Shown: in pieces, positions 1-9,947 of the stretch
Layout of the letters: every line of letters starts with the position of its first letter
Numbering within the stretch: the first letter of the stretch is position 1
Assembly: GCF_001556045.1 (NCBI RefSeq)
Contig: NZ_LSIC01000047.1
Location: forward strand, 62,001 to 126,000
DNA from: Bradyrhizobium sp. CCH5-F6
GTDB lineage: Bacteria > Pseudomonadota > Alphaproteobacteria > Rhizobiales > Xanthobacteraceae
DNA: 64,000 nt
Direction: 5' to 3'
Notes under the pieces: model-generated
What the model was told of the DNA's origin: nothing
Database searches by the model: none
What the model saw: only the letters and a program-made list of their open reading frames with translations
Made by a program: the position numbers and the translations under genes

Positions 1-21
1 AAAACAGCATCGGAAAATCTC

Positions 22-891
22 CTATTTGATGCCTGAGGTGACGAAAGAACTGATGAAGCGCTTCTGGAAGATCAGGAAGGCGACGAGCAGCGGTGCGATC
101 ACCATCAGCGTGCCCGCGGCGATGGTGCCCCAGGCCTGGGTGCCTTCCGCGGTCTTGGTGAAGACGGAGAGGCCGACCGTGAGCGGCCGCTTGTCCGGCG
201 AATTGATCACCATCAGCGGCCACAGGAAGTCGTTCCAGTGGCTGGTGACGGAGATGATGGCGAAGGCCGAGAAGCTCGGCATCGACAGCGGCACGTAGAT
301 GTGGCGGATGCGCTGGAACAGGCTGGCGCCGTCGATCAGGGCGGCGTCTTCCAGCTCGGTCGGGATGGCCTCGAACGCCTGCCGCATCAGGAACGTGCCG
401 AAGGCGGAGGCGAAGAACGGCATCATCACGCCGAGGAGCGTGTCATAGAGGCCGAGCTGCGCCACCAGGCTCAAATTCGGCACGATCAGCAGCACCGGCA
501 CCAGCATCAGCTGCATCAGGAACAGGTAGAAGATCAGCGTCTTGCCGGGAAAGTCGAGGCGGGCGAAGGCAAAGCCCGCCAGCGTGATGGTGACGAGCTG
601 CACCAGCAGGATGCCGGCGCAGATGATGGTGGTGTTGAGCGTGTAGCGCGGAAAATCGCCGATCTCCCAGGCATCCCTGACATTGTCGAGAGTCGGTTTC
701 AGGCTCGGTATCAGCTCGGCCATGGTGTTGATGCCGTCGGAGGCCGGGCGCAGTGTCGCCACGCCCATCCACAGGAACGGGATCAGCCAGACGATCGCGA
801 GCAGCATCGTCAGCACGAAGCCGAGCTTCGGCGTGATCTCGTTACGGGTGGCGAGCGGGGCGTCCCTGAAGAGGCGGTCGAACAGCTTCAT
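22..891 (-). CDS. carbohydrate ABC transporter permease, MalG/UgpE type
   Basis: This is an inner-membrane permease of 289 residues, the usual length for the MalG/UgpE family of binding-protein-dependent sugar or glycerol-phosphate importers. Six hydrophobic segments are visible. The ATPase-contacting EAA loop is seen around residues 178-200 (ELEDAALIDGASLFQRIRHI). Its start overlaps the end of the upstream permease by 4 bases (ATGA type), so the two are translationally coupled and probably form the two halves of one channel. The binding protein and ATPase are not in view and may lie beyond the left edge. The substrate cannot be read from the sequence; the adjacent phosphoesterase hints at a glycerophosphodiester. 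Confidence 0.9.
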   Translation of the reverse strand: MKLFDRLFRDAPLATRNEITPKLGFVLTMLLAIVWLIPFLWMGVATLRPASDGINTMAELIPSLKPTLDNVRDAWEIGDFPRYTLNTTIICAGILLVQLVTITLAGFAFARLDFPGKTLIFYLFLMQLMLVPVLLIVPNLSLVAQLGLYDTLLGVMMPFFASAFGTFLMRQAFEAIPTELEDAALIDGASLFQRIRHIYVPLSMPSFSAFAIISVTSHWNDFLWPLMVINSPDKRPLTVGLSVFTKTAEGTQAWGTIAAGTLMVIAPLLVAFLIFQKRFISSFVTSGIK

Positions 892-1838
892 GCCCCACCC
901 TCGCGGTTCGCCATGGTGCGGAAGGAGAGCGCGGTGAGGCTCATCAGCGCGGCCAGTGTCAGCAGCGTCGCCGCCGAGGCCTTGCCGATGTCGTAGTGCT
1001 CCACCGCCTGCTGGTAGATGTAGAACAGCACGAGGCTGGTCGAATTGGATGGTCCGCCCTGGGTCATGACGAAGACGTGGTCGACCTGCGTCACCGCGTT
1101 GAGGATTGCGATGACGGTGACGAACAGGAAGGTGGGCTTGAGCTCCGGCAGGATGATGTGGCGCAGGCGCTGATATGGGCCGGCGCCGTCGAGATGCGCG
1201 GCTTCCATCACGTCCTCGGGCACGGCCTGGAGGCCGGCGAGGAAGAACAGCATGTAGTAGCCGGCGTTCTTCCAGATCGTGATGATCATGATCGCAGTGA
1301 GCGCGATGTCGGGGTCGCCGAGCCAGTTCGGCAGCACCGGAAGCAGCCGGCCGATGTAGTAGTCGAGCAGGCCGACATTGGGCAGGAAGATGAACAGGAA
1401 CAGCGCGGACGCAGCGACCATCGGGATCAGCACCGGCAGGAACAGCGCGGCGCGGAGCGCGCTGGTCACCGCGTTGGTGCGCGCGAGCGCCAGCGCGAAC
1501 AACAGCGCAAGAGCGATGCTCGGCACTGCCGTGCCCACGGCGTAGATCAGGTTATTGACGACGGCGCCGGTGAAGGCGGGATCGCCCAGCACCGCTGATA
1601 TATTGTCGAGACCGACGAAGCGGAGCGGCGCCTTCGGTGTAGCGCGCTGATAGAGCGCATCGACGAGCACGCGGCCCATCGCGCCGTAGGTGAACAGCGC
1701 GAGGAAGACCAGCGAGGGCAACAGCAGCAGATAGGCCGGCAGCGAGGCTTTGAGACGCTTGGTGGCGCGCTTGAGGAGGTGCAGGCGCGGCGCTGCCGGG
1801 GTCGCGACGGAGAGAGCCGCGGGTTCGGCGAGGCTCAT
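888..1838 (-). CDS. carbohydrate ABC transporter permease, MalF/UgpA type
   Basis: This 316-residue inner-membrane protein has a cytoplasmic N-terminal tail of about 30 residues, then six hydrophobic segments. Its EAA loop (EDVMEAAHLDGAGPYQRLRH) is typical of UgpA/MalF-like permeases. It lies between the phosphoesterase gene (1-base gap) and the second permease (4-base overlap), all on the minus strand, so the three are one transcription unit with the phosphoesterase first. It would pair with the downstream permease as a heterodimer. Assignment to glycerol-3-phosphate, a glycerophosphodiester or a sugar is inference only. Confidence 0.9.
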   Translation of the reverse strand: MSLAEPAALSVATPAAPRLHLLKRATKRLKASLPAYLLLLPSLVFLALFTYGAMGRVLVDALYQRATPKAPLRFVGLDNISAVLGDPAFTGAVVNNLIYAVGTAVPSIALALLFALALARTNAVTSALRAALFLPVLIPMVAASALFLFIFLPNVGLLDYYIGRLLPVLPNWLGDPDIALTAIMIITIWKNAGYYMLFFLAGLQAVPEDVMEAAHLDGAGPYQRLRHIILPELKPTFLFVTVIAILNAVTQVDHVFVMTQGGPSNSTSLVLFYIYQQAVEHYDIGKASAATLLTLAALMSLTALSFRTMANREGGA

Positions 1839-1839
1839 C

Positions 1840-2688
1840 TCACCGTGCCGGGAAGTTGAGCGCGTAGTCGCGGCCGTCCATTCCCGCCGGCGGCTCGAAC
1901 GGGAAGCGCAGACTCTGATCGAGGAAGTCGTGGCTGTGCACGACGAGGTTCTCGTCGTGGATCAGCACGACGCCGTAGGCCGGGGGCTCGTGGCTGGCCA
2001 GATGCGTAGCGCCGGCATTGAGCTCGAACCAGACCTGGTGGTTGGTGCCGCGCAGGGTCGAGAACGGAATCTTGCCCCAGCTGCCGAAGATCGGCCGGTG
2101 CACATGGCCGAAGAAGAGATGGCGGATGCGCGCGCGATAGGGCGCGATCACCTCGGCGAATTCCGCGCTCTGCTTCAGCGAGATCTCGTCCATCGCGAGC
2201 ACGCCGACCGGGAAGGGCGGATGATGCATGAACACGACGAGCGGCATATCCGCCGGCGCGGCCGCGAGCGTGCTCGCGAGCCAGTCGAGGCGCTTGCCGC
2301 ACATCTCGCCGGCGTGGCTGGTCTCGTCCAGCGTGTCGAGGAAGACGAACAGCCCATGCTCGGTGGTGCGCGTGCCCTGTACGAAGCCGTTGGAATCGCG
2401 CGGCGCGGCCTTCAGCGCATCGAGACAGGCGACGCGGCGGTCGTGATTGCCGACCATGGCGATGTAGGGAATTTTCAGCGCAGCCATTGCCTCGGCGAAA
2501 TTGGCGTAGGATTCCGGCTCGCCCCAATGCGTGAGATCGCCGGTCACCACCGCAAAGGCGGCATCGGATTGATGCTGGTTGATGTCGGCGATCGCAGCGT
2601 CCAGCCGGGCGCGCGGGTCGAGGCCATAGAGCTTCAGCCCGGGATTCGCGAGATGCGTATCGGTGAGGTGGATGAATTTGAAGGGCAT
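1840..2688 (-). CDS. class III metallophosphoesterase (CpdA/GpdQ-like phosphodiesterase)
   Basis: This 282-residue cytoplasmic protein carries the full binuclear metallophosphoesterase motif series in order: DTH near residue 10, GDLTHWGE near 50, GNHDRR near 81, HHPP near 155 and GHVH near 194. That order is typical of cyclic-nucleotide and glycerophosphodiester phosphodiesterases such as CpdA and GpdQ. No signal peptide is seen. It is the first gene of a unit with two UgpA/UgpE-like permeases, which favours cleavage of an imported phosphodiester (GpdQ-like) over cAMP turnover. The substrate is inferred from context only. Confidence 0.85.
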   Translation of the reverse strand: MPFKFIHLTDTHLANPGLKLYGLDPRARLDAAIADINQHQSDAAFAVVTGDLTHWGEPESYANFAEAMAALKIPYIAMVGNHDRRVACLDALKAAPRDSNGFVQGTRTTEHGLFVFLDTLDETSHAGEMCGKRLDWLASTLAAAPADMPLVVFMHHPPFPVGVLAMDEISLKQSAEFAEVIAPYRARIRHLFFGHVHRPIFGSWGKIPFSTLRGTNHQVWFELNAGATHLASHEPPAYGVVLIHDENLVVHSHDFLDQSLRFPFEPPAGMDGRDYALNFPAR

Positions 2689-2942
2689 GGCGCGCTGTGT
2701 CGGGACGGTTGGAGGATGGACGTCTCCGGCAAGACGACCCTGACAGGCGGTTAGAGCGCGTATGTTTCAGTTTGATGACAGGCGTTCAGGCGGCGCGCCG
2801 ATGATGTGGATAGGCCTTGGCGACCCGCCTGCCGCCAGACGACCTGCCACGATTGAGGGTCGTGGTGTCATCTACCTTGCCGCGAGGGTGCGGCTGTGGT
2901 TTGCTCGTGCTGCTCATCAAATTTGCATCACGAGATCTTTCC

Positions 2943-3953
2943 ATGGCGACGCCGCGTGTTCTTCGCAAGCTCGGATGGCTTGCGACCCTTCTGCTGACTG
3001 TCGTTCCCTTTGCCGTCCCGGAAGCCGCCCGCGCGGAATTCAACTTCGCCCGCTACAAGGATACCGATCTCGATGAATTCCTGGCGCGCCGGCGGCCCAC
3101 GAGTGGCCTCGACGTCTATCCGATGTCGCCGCTGAAACTAGACGTCACGCTGGCCTCGCAAGGGGGGCCCTGCGCAAGCGGCGCGCTCAAGCGCACTTTG
3201 ATCATGAGCGGCATGCCCAAGACGGACGCCGACGGTTTGCAGGTGACCAACTGCATCACGGTGCGCTCCGCCAAGGGGCGCGAGCTCAAGGTCTTCATCC
3301 AGGACGTGGTCTACGGCTTTCTGCCCGACGAGGTGCCGGTCGGGGACAAGCTGTCACTCTATGCGATCCATGCGTTCACGTCTCCTGACGGGCCAGGATT
3401 GCTCGTCAATGAATTCCTGACCCCGCGCAGTTTTCCGCGCGCCGACGAACCGAAGAACACGACGATGACGTCCTGCGGATGCTGGATCCAGGACGAGCAC
3501 CCCGGGGTCGACTTCACCACGGACAAGGTCGGTGGCGCGGTCACGGCAATGGCGGACGGCGTCGTCGTCAAGATCGAGACCGCCGAGCAGGCGCCGGCCG
3601 ACCTGCCGATCATCGGTGACTGCGGCCGCTACGTGGTGCTCAAGCACACCTATCCCAATGGCGCCATCGTCTACACGCGCTATGCTCATCTCGGCCGCAT
3701 CAATGGGCCCAAGGGTGAGCCGCTCGCAGTCGGCGCGAGCGTCAAGGCCAAGGACGCGATCGGTGAGATCGGTCCCGATAAGGTGCTGCATTTCGAGCTC
3801 CGCCCCGTCGCGCCCGGCACGACGACGGCGGACAAGGCGTGGGCCGAGCGCTACGGCAAAATGCCTGACATGGAGTGGTCCCGCTACGATCCCGTCGATC
3901 CCCAGAAGTTCGACGCGGCGTCGTTCGGCGGCGTGAGGAAGGCGACGAAGTAG
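2943..3953 (+). CDS. secreted M23-family (LytM-like) peptidase homologue
   Basis: I start this protein (336 residues) at 2943 because that ATG is followed by a classical signal peptide ending in EAARA; an upstream in-frame start at 2817 gives an implausible leader. The C-terminal half is an M23 domain: zinc ligands in HPGVD (H186, D190), the YAH motif (H249) and the LHFE motif (H283). The first histidine of the usual HxH pair is replaced by valine (V281), a catalytic position in LytM-type enzymes. It could therefore be a non-catalytic or altered amidase or endopeptidase, perhaps a regulator of cell-wall hydrolases. It is divergent from the phosphoesterase gene. Confidence 0.8.
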   Translation: MATPRVLRKLGWLATLLLTVVPFAVPEAARAEFNFARYKDTDLDEFLARRRPTSGLDVYPMSPLKLDVTLASQGGPCASGALKRTLIMSGMPKTDADGLQVTNCITVRSAKGRELKVFIQDVVYGFLPDEVPVGDKLSLYAIHAFTSPDGPGLLVNEFLTPRSFPRADEPKNTTMTSCGCWIQDEHPGVDFTTDKVGGAVTAMADGVVVKIETAEQAPADLPIIGDCGRYVVLKHTYPNGAIVYTRYAHLGRINGPKGEPLAVGASVKAKDAIGEIGPDKVLHFELRPVAPGTTTADKAWAERYGKMPDMEWSRYDPVDPQKFDAASFGGVRKATK

Positions 3954-3970
3954 GGACGCTGGCGCGTCTT

Positions 3971-5443
3971 TCACGTCCCGCAGAACGTCTGCAGCACCCG
4001 CTGGTCCGGCAGCGGCGGATCGGCGTAGGCGGGGTCGTCCGGCTGCTCATCGAACGGTTTGGCCAGCACCTGCACCAATTCCTCGAACGGCGCGTAATTG
4101 TCATCGTTCACCGCGGCCTGGATCACGGCCTCGACGCGGTGGTTGCGGGGGATGAAGAGCGGATTGACGGCGTGCATGGCGGCTTGCCGCTCGACGGCGC
4201 TCTGCGGCTCCAGTGCGAGACGCGCGTGCCAGCGTCCGGCCCACTCGTCGAACGCGCCGGGCTCCATGAATTGCGCGCGAACATCGGCAGTCTCATCGCC
4301 CGCGGCGTCGCCGAGCTTGCGGAAGGTGAGGGTGAAGTCGGCCTGGTTCTTGGCCATCGCATCCAGCAGGTCCTGGATCAGCGCCTCGTCGCCGTCGCGC
4401 TCCGTGAACAGGCCGACCTTCCTGCGCAGGCCGGCCTGATAGGCGGCGCTGAACTGGTCGGAGAAGGCGCCGAGAATGTCCTGGGCTTCGGCGACCGCCT
4501 TCTCCTGCTCGTCGGAGAACAGCGGCAGCAGGCATTCGGCGAGCCGCGTCAGATTCCACAGCGCGATGCGCGGCTGGTTGGCATAGGCGTAGCGGCCCAT
4601 CTCGTCGATCGAGGAGAACACCTGCGCGGGGTTGTAGGCGTCCATGAAGGCGCAGGGGCCGTAGTCGATGGTCTCGCCTGATATCGAGGTGTTGTCGGTG
4701 TTCATCACGCCGTGGATGAAGCCGACCAGCAGCCAGCGCGCGACGAGCTCGGCCTGGCGCGCGACGACGCTCGCGAGCAGGTCGTGATAGGGGCGCTCGG
4801 CCTGGAGTAGGTCCGGATAGTGGCGGGTGATGACATGGTCGGCGAGGCGACGCACCGCCTCGGTGTCGCGGCGGACGGCGAAGAACTGGAAGGTGCCAAC
4901 GCGGATATGGCTGGAGGCGACGCGGGTCAGCACCGCGCCGGGCAGCGCGGTCTCGCGGATGACGTGCTCGCCGGTGACGACCGCGGCGAGCGAGCGCGTC
5001 GTCGGAATGCCGAGCGCGAACATCGCCTCGCTGACGATGTATTCGCGCAGCACTGGGCCCAGCGCGGCGCGGCCGTCGCCGCGGCGGGAGAACGGGGTGG
5101 GGCCAGAGCCCTTGAGCTGGATGTCGCGGCGGACGCCGTCCTTGTCGATGACCTCGCCGAGCAGGATGGCGCGGCCATCGCCGAGCTGGGGCACGAAATG
5201 CCCGAACTGGTGGCCGGCATACGCCATGGCGATGGGATCGGCGCCGGCGGGAACCGTCTTGCCGGCCAGGATTTCGGCCCCTTCCGGGGTCTCCAGCAGG
5301 TCCGGGTCGAGCCCGAGCTGGAGCGCCAGCGGCCGGTTCAGCTTGATCAGCCGGGGGGCCGCGACCGGGGTCGGCGCGACGCGGGCAAAGAAGCTGTCCG
5401 GCAGCGCCGAATAGGAGTTCTGGAAGGGGAAATGGATGGTCAT
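3971..5443 (-). CDS. selO: protein adenylyltransferase SelO (YdiU family)
   Basis: This is a 490-residue member of the SelO/YdiU pseudokinase family, whose members transfer AMP to Ser, Thr or Tyr of proteins and are linked to redox stress. The start [15 protein letters not shown] at 5443 matches the usual N-terminus, so I reject the longer reading frame to 5641. Family-typical blocks are [19 protein letters not shown], the glycine-rich [16 protein letters not shown] stretch, [20 protein letters not shown] (metal-binding Asn/Asp region) and the C-terminal FCGT. Many SelO proteins end in a Cys-rich tail with Cys or selenocysteine; here the end is CGT. It is divergent from aspS. Confidence 0.92.
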   Translation of the reverse strand: MTIHFPFQNSYSALPDSFFARVAPTPVAAPRLIKLNRPLALQLGLDPDLLETPEGAEILAGKTVPAGADPIAMAYAGHQFGHFVPQLGDGRAILLGEVIDKDGVRRDIQLKGSGPTPFSRRGDGRAALGPVLREYIVSEAMFALGIPTTRSLAAVVTGEHVIRETALPGAVLTRVASSHIRVGTFQFFAVRRDTEAVRRLADHVITRHYPDLLQAERPYHDLLASVVARQAELVARWLLVGFIHGVMNTDNTSISGETIDYGPCAFMDAYNPAQVFSSIDEMGRYAYANQPRIALWNLTRLAECLLPLFSDEQEKAVAEAQDILGAFSDQFSAAYQAGLRRKVGLFTERDGDEALIQDLLDAMAKNQADFTLTFRKLGDAAGDETADVRAQFMEPGAFDEWAGRWHARLALEPQSAVERQAAMHAVNPLFIPRNHRVEAVIQAAVNDDNYAPFEELVQVLAKPFDEQPDDPAYADPPLPDQRVLQTFCGT

Positions 5444-5639
5444 GGAGGTAAAGATAGGCGGGGAACGCCTGATGGCAAAGGCTTGAGGCCGGATCGCCCA
5501 AAAATGGGCGTTCCGGGCCCAAAACAGGCCGTTCCCTTGGTTGCCGCCCTCGGCCTCGTCGGGTAAACCCTGCGCAACTTCGGCTAGGGCATTAGGCCCT
5601 ACCCGATTCGACCTCTCCGACATTGATTTTGGGACGACC

Positions 5640-7475
5640 ATGCATCGCTACCGGTCACATACATGCGGCGCGCTCCGCGAGAGCAACATCGGCGAGACGG
5701 TCCGCCTGTCAGGCTGGGTCCATCGCGTCCGCGACCATGGCGGCGTGCTGTTCATCGACCTGCGCGACCATTACGGCCTGACCCAGTGCGTGGTCGATCC
5801 GGACTCGCCGGCGTTCTCGCTGGCCGAGAAGCTGCGCTCGGAGTTCGTGGTGCGGATGGACGGCAAGGCCCGCCGCCGCCCCGAGGGCACCGACAACGAC
5901 GATCTGCCGACCGGCAAGGTCGAGGTCTATGTCAGCGAGATCGAGGTGCTCGGCCCGGCCGGCGACCTGCCGTTGCCGGTGTTCGGCGACCAGGAATACC
6001 CCGAAGACATCAGGCTCAAATATCGCTTCCTGGACCTGCGTCGCGAAAAACTGCACCAGAACATCATGACGCGCGTCGAGATCATCAAGTCGATGCGCCG
6101 GCGCATGGAGGCGCAGGGCTTCTTCGAGTTCAACACGCCGATCCTGACCGCGTCCTCGCCGGAAGGCGCACGCGACTTCCTGGTGCCCTCGCGCATTCAT
6201 CCCGGCAAGTTCTACGCGCTGCCGCAGGCGCCGCAGCAGTACAAGCAGCTGCTGATGATGTCGGGCTTCGACCGCTACTTCCAGATCGCGCCCTGCTTCC
6301 GCGACGAGGATCCGCGCGCCGACCGACTGCCGGGCGAGTTCTACCAGCTCGACGTCGAGATGAGTTTTGTGACGCAGGAAGACGTGTTCGCGGCGATGGA
6401 GCCGGTGATCACGGGTGTCTTCGAGGAGTTTGCCAAAGGCAAGCCGGTGTCGAAGAATTGGCGCCGGATTCCATTCGCGGAAGCCTTGCGCAAATACGGC
6501 AGCGACAAGCCGGACCTGCGCAACCCCATCGAGATGCAGGACGTCTCCGAGCACTTCCGCGGCTCCGGCTTCAAGGTCTTCGCGCGCATGCTCGAGGATC
6601 CCAAGAACCAGGTGTGGGCGATCCCGGCACCGGGCGGCGGCAGCCGCGCGTTCTGCGACCGCATGAACTCATGGGCGCAGGGCGAAGGCCAGCCCGGCCT
6701 CGGCTACATCATGTGGAGCTTGCCCGACACGCTGACCGAAGTTGGGGCCGATGGCACCACCAAGAAACTTCCCGTCGAGCAGGGCTATCCCGTTGGCCGC
6801 GGGCCAATTGCCAACAATGTTGGTCCTCAGATCGCTGCCGCGCTCCGCGATCAGCTTGGTATGAAAGCGGGCGATGCCGCCTTCTTCGTCGCCGGCGATC
6901 CCGACAAGTTCTGGAAGTTTTCGGGCCTTGCCCGCAACAAGGTCGGCGAGGAATTGAACCTCACCGACAAGGAGCGGTTCGAGCTCGCCTGGATCGTCGA
7001 CTTCCCGATGTACGAGTACAACGAGGACGACAAGAAGGTCGACTTCTCGCACAACCCGTTCTCGATGCCGCAGGGCGGCCTGGAGGCGCTGAAGGGCCAG
7101 GACCCGCTGACCATCAAGGCGTTCCAGTACGACATCACCTGCAACGGCTACGAGATCGCCTCGGGCGGCATCCGCAATCACGTGCCGGAAGCCATGGTGA
7201 AGGCGTTCGAGATCGCAGGTTACGGCGAGCAGGAAGTGGTCGACCGCTTCGGCGGCATGTACCGCGCCTTCCAGTACGGCGCGCCGCCGCATGGCGGCAT
7301 GGCCGCGGGCGTCGACCGCATCGTGATGCTGCTCTGCGGCACCACGAATCTGCGCGAGATCTCGCTGTTCCCGATGAACCAGCAGGCCATGGACCTGCTG
7401 ATGGGCGCGCCGTCGGAAGCCACGACAAAACAGCTCCGCGAGCTGCATGTGCGGGTGAACCTGCCGCAGAAGTGA
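5640..7475 (+). CDS. aspS: aspartate--tRNA ligase
   Basis: This 611-residue class II aminoacyl-tRNA synthetase charges tRNA with aspartate in the cytoplasm. The start [10 protein letters not shown] at 5640 matches bacterial AspRS; an in-frame extension to 5541 has no support. It has the N-terminal OB-fold anticodon-binding domain (residues about 1-110), class II motif 2 around [10 protein letters not shown], the bacterial GAD insertion domain (about 300-430) and motif 3 GVDRIVMLL near the C-terminus. Many alphaproteobacterial AspRS enzymes are non-discriminating and also charge tRNA-Asn; that cannot be decided here. Confidence 0.97.
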   Translation: MHRYRSHTCGALRESNIGETVRLSGWVHRVRDHGGVLFIDLRDHYGLTQCVVDPDSPAFSLAEKLRSEFVVRMDGKARRRPEGTDNDDLPTGKVEVYVSEIEVLGPAGDLPLPVFGDQEYPEDIRLKYRFLDLRREKLHQNIMTRVEIIKSMRRRMEAQGFFEFNTPILTASSPEGARDFLVPSRIHPGKFYALPQAPQQYKQLLMMSGFDRYFQIAPCFRDEDPRADRLPGEFYQLDVEMSFVTQEDVFAAMEPVITGVFEEFAKGKPVSKNWRRIPFAEALRKYGSDKPDLRNPIEMQDVSEHFRGSGFKVFARMLEDPKNQVWAIPAPGGGSRAFCDRMNSWAQGEGQPGLGYIMWSLPDTLTEVGADGTTKKLPVEQGYPVGRGPIANNVGPQIAAALRDQLGMKAGDAAFFVAGDPDKFWKFSGLARNKVGEELNLTDKERFELAWIVDFPMYEYNEDDKKVDFSHNPFSMPQGGLEALKGQDPLTIKAFQYDITCNGYEIASGGIRNHVPEAMVKAFEIAGYGEQEVVDRFGGMYRAFQYGAPPHGGMAAGVDRIVMLLCGTTNLREISLFPMNQQAMDLLMGAPSEATTKQLRELHVRVNLPQK

Positions 7476-7485
7476 GTGCCTCTTC

Positions 7486-7545
7486 GCCTCTCCCCCGTGC
7501 GGGGAGAGGCCGCATCGCATCGAAGATGCGAGGCGGGCGAGGGGG
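7486..7545. repeat. REP-like palindromic intergenic repeat
   Basis: Just after aspS there is a GC-rich hairpin with arms GCCTCTCCCC and GGGGAGAGGC, followed by a second small palindrome (CGCATCG with CGATGCG) and a G-rich tail. The layout matches dispersed REP-type elements of Bradyrhizobium and relatives. It may also act as a transcription terminator or mRNA-stabilising hairpin for aspS. It stands beside an unrelated repeat at 7593-7680. Confidence 0.6.
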
Positions 7546-7592
7546 ACTCTCCGCGAGTCGATCTGCTGATAGTGGCCCCGCTCTCTCTAAAC

Positions 7593-7680
7593 CGTCATTG
7601 CGAGCGAAGCGAAGCAATCCAGAATCTCTCGGCGGAGGGATTCTGGATTGCTTCGTCGCAAGGGCTCCTCGCAAAGACGA
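7593..7680. repeat. dispersed palindromic repeat, copy 1
   Basis: This imperfect palindrome begins CGTCATTGCGAGCGAAGCGA, contains GCAATCCAGAATC and its complement GATTCTGGATTGC, and ends near GCAAAGACG. The same unit appears at 25549-25633 and 28718-28792, always next to the 3' end of a gene. It is a dispersed repeat family of this genome, with no coding capacity seen. Confidence 0.75.
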
Positions 7681-7729
7681 AGAGAGATTTTCGCCAGGCC
7701 AGCTGCCACCACCTTCGCAGCAATAGGCC

Positions 7730-9700
7730 CTACAGCCCCGTAGATGCCTCGATCCTGAACTGTGCCAGCGCGATGATCGGCTCGTTGTCGAGGACGTCCA
7801 TGAGTTGAAGCACCGGCAGCTTGCCGTGCGGGGTCAGCTTGATGGTGAGCGTCTGCCCCGAGGTCTCGACGAAGCCGGCAAGGGCATCCGCCGCCGCCCT
7901 GACATCGAGATTGGAGGCTGCAACCTTCTCGCCCTGGGCCCTGATCATCGCGACGATGGCTCCGCGCGCGGCATCGCGGCTGAGGTTCTGCATGCGCGAG
8001 AACTGCGCGACGACGAGATCGACGACGCCGCTGTCGCGCAAGGAAAGCTCGATCGCGCCGGTCTCGACCTGCGCCGCCTGGATCATGGCCTGCGCCGGAT
8101 CAGTCGTGAACAGGCCGCGCGGCACATTGGCGAGAGCCACGCTTACCTGCGCTTTGGCGAGGTTGCCGAGATCGAGCGTGGCCGGCGCCAGAGCAAATGC
8201 GCCTGACGATTCCGTCCAGGCCGCGCCGAGATCGAGGTCGATCGCGAGCTTGTCGACGCCCGCCACGATCAGCGGCTGCAGCGCCGGATTGGCGGGATCG
8301 GTCGGCGTGACCATCTTCACGACCAGACTGGCCTTGCTCGGGATCGATCCCACCAACTGGCCCCAGTTCAGGCTGATCGTGTCGACGGTGATGGGCTGCC
8401 GAGCGTTCTTATGGGGTGCAATCACGCCCTTGACCTCGGCGCCTTCGAACACGCGGAACAGACCCAGCATCTGCTCCGGTGAGGGCGTCTGTCCGGGATT
8501 GCTGAGACCGGCCCCCAAGCGCATCAGGTTTGCCGCGCTGAACGACTTCAGCGCGAAGCGCTCCATCTTGAACCGCCCCTGCGGTACCGGCGTATCGACG
8601 CCCTCGATCGCGAATTCGCCCTCGCGGTATCTGATCGCGTTGACCTTGCCGGTCCCCTCCGGCGTGCCTATCGAGATCTTGCTGAGCTCGGCTTTGCCGA
8701 TGCGAACACCCTCATAGATTCCGGCGATCTTCTCCAGCATTTCGCGCGATTGTGCCGGCGTCGGAACGGACGATTGATCCTGCGACAGCGCGTCAAATCG
8801 ATCGGCCAGCCGGAATTTCGACGGTTGTATGTCGATGTCCTCGATCAAGAAGCCATCGATATCGATACGCATCCCCTGAGCCGTTTTGAGCGCATAAGGA
8901 CCGGCCAAGATTTGCCGGTAGACGCGATGATAGGTCTCGTCACTACTGGTCTTTGGATCGAGCGCGGCGATGACCGCGGTCACATCGAAATCATTTACGA
9001 TGACGTTCGACACCTCGCCGGTCAGCTTGTCCGGCTTGCCTGGCTGCTTTACTTCGATCGAGATGGCGGCGAGGTCCGCCTTGATCGCATCGATCTTGCC
9101 GCGCTTTAGGTTCTGGATCGCCAATCCGGAATAGGTGATCTCGCTGCTGCCGCCGGGACCGCTCCCGGAATCGAAGCTCATCGTCAGTGTCGGCGCCGTG
9201 AGCGAGGACGCCGTGACGCTCGCGTATTGACCGAGCACGTAGCGGTAGAGTTCGATCAGGGAGCCGTTCGCCGGCGCGGTCCGGGCGTGAAGGGGGCCGG
9301 CATAGTCGCTCATCGTCAGCTGCGGGATCTTGTACGACGCCATCACCTTGGCCTGACCGACTTGGTCAAGCGCGACGTCGATGCCGGTGATGTCGATGCG
9401 GTCGGCCGAAAACCTGCTGTCGTCGATCAGGCGAACGCCGGTGCCCTTGATGCCGGCGATCCTGATCTGCGCCTGCGGCTGCTCGCCGGGAGCGATCGCG
9501 ATGTCCTCGATCGCGAGGGTACGCGTCCCCAGTTCGAACGTGATCTTGCCATGGCTGGCCTTGCCGCCGCCCGAGCGCATCTGCTCGAACGCCGCCTCGA
9601 CCTCGCTGGTGGCCCGGTGCTGGACGTAGAGATTGAAGCCGAACCATCCGCTCGCGCCGAGCACGGCTGCCACGATCACGCCGATCAGGATTCGCTTCAT
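7730..9700 (-). CDS. large secreted or membrane-anchored protein, AsmA-like in character
   Basis: I do not recognise a precise family. The start MKRILIGVIVAAVLGASGWF at 9700 is chosen because it has a ribosome-binding site (GGAG about 8 bases upstream) and opens with one N-terminal membrane segment or signal anchor; the longer frame to 9835 is rejected. The rest of the 656 residues is soluble and beta-rich, with repeated short strands such as IAPGEQPQAQIRIAGIKGTG, as in AsmA, TamB and DUF748-like periplasmic proteins. A role in envelope lipid transport is only a guess. It is divergent from maeB. Confidence 0.7.
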   Translation of the reverse strand: MKRILIGVIVAAVLGASGWFGFNLYVQHRATSEVEAAFEQMRSGGGKASHGKITFELGTRTLAIEDIAIAPGEQPQAQIRIAGIKGTGVRLIDDSRFSADRIDITGIDVALDQVGQAKVMASYKIPQLTMSDYAGPLHARTAPANGSLIELYRYVLGQYASVTASSLTAPTLTMSFDSGSGPGGSSEITYSGLAIQNLKRGKIDAIKADLAAISIEVKQPGKPDKLTGEVSNVIVNDFDVTAVIAALDPKTSSDETYHRVYRQILAGPYALKTAQGMRIDIDGFLIEDIDIQPSKFRLADRFDALSQDQSSVPTPAQSREMLEKIAGIYEGVRIGKAELSKISIGTPEGTGKVNAIRYREGEFAIEGVDTPVPQGRFKMERFALKSFSAANLMRLGAGLSNPGQTPSPEQMLGLFRVFEGAEVKGVIAPHKNARQPITVDTISLNWGQLVGSIPSKASLVVKMVTPTDPANPALQPLIVAGVDKLAIDLDLGAAWTESSGAFALAPATLDLGNLAKAQVSVALANVPRGLFTTDPAQAMIQAAQVETGAIELSLRDSGVVDLVVAQFSRMQNLSRDAARGAIVAMIRAQGEKVAASNLDVRAAADALAGFVETSGQTLTIKLTPHGKLPVLQLMDVLDNEPIIALAQFRIEASTGL

Positions 9701-9947
9701 TCCCAGCTCCAGTTGCTCGCTCTGCACCGCGCAACCTGCCATATTCGGCAAACGTCGCGCGGTCCAGGGAAAGCTATGCTTTTCAGACAGTTGACTGCGC
9801 GCCCTGTTGATGGGGAAGCAATCGGATGTTGCCACCGGGGCACCCGGCGTGCTTCATCCCGTTTCCATGACCCGGAAATACCGTTTCGCTCGGGCGGCAG
9901 CTCCGGATCATGCATTTTGATGCCGGTAACGTGAGGCAAGACTCCGC

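Noticed and set aside
238..996. Long plus-strand frame opposite the two permeases
   Set aside because: It is antisense to two clear permease genes; its translation is Arg/His/Gly-rich with no family features. Such mirror frames are common in high-GC DNA.
7593..7680. Possible CRISPR-like repeat
   Set aside because: The palindromes at 7593, 25549 and 28718 are single units far apart, with no regular spacers and no cas genes.
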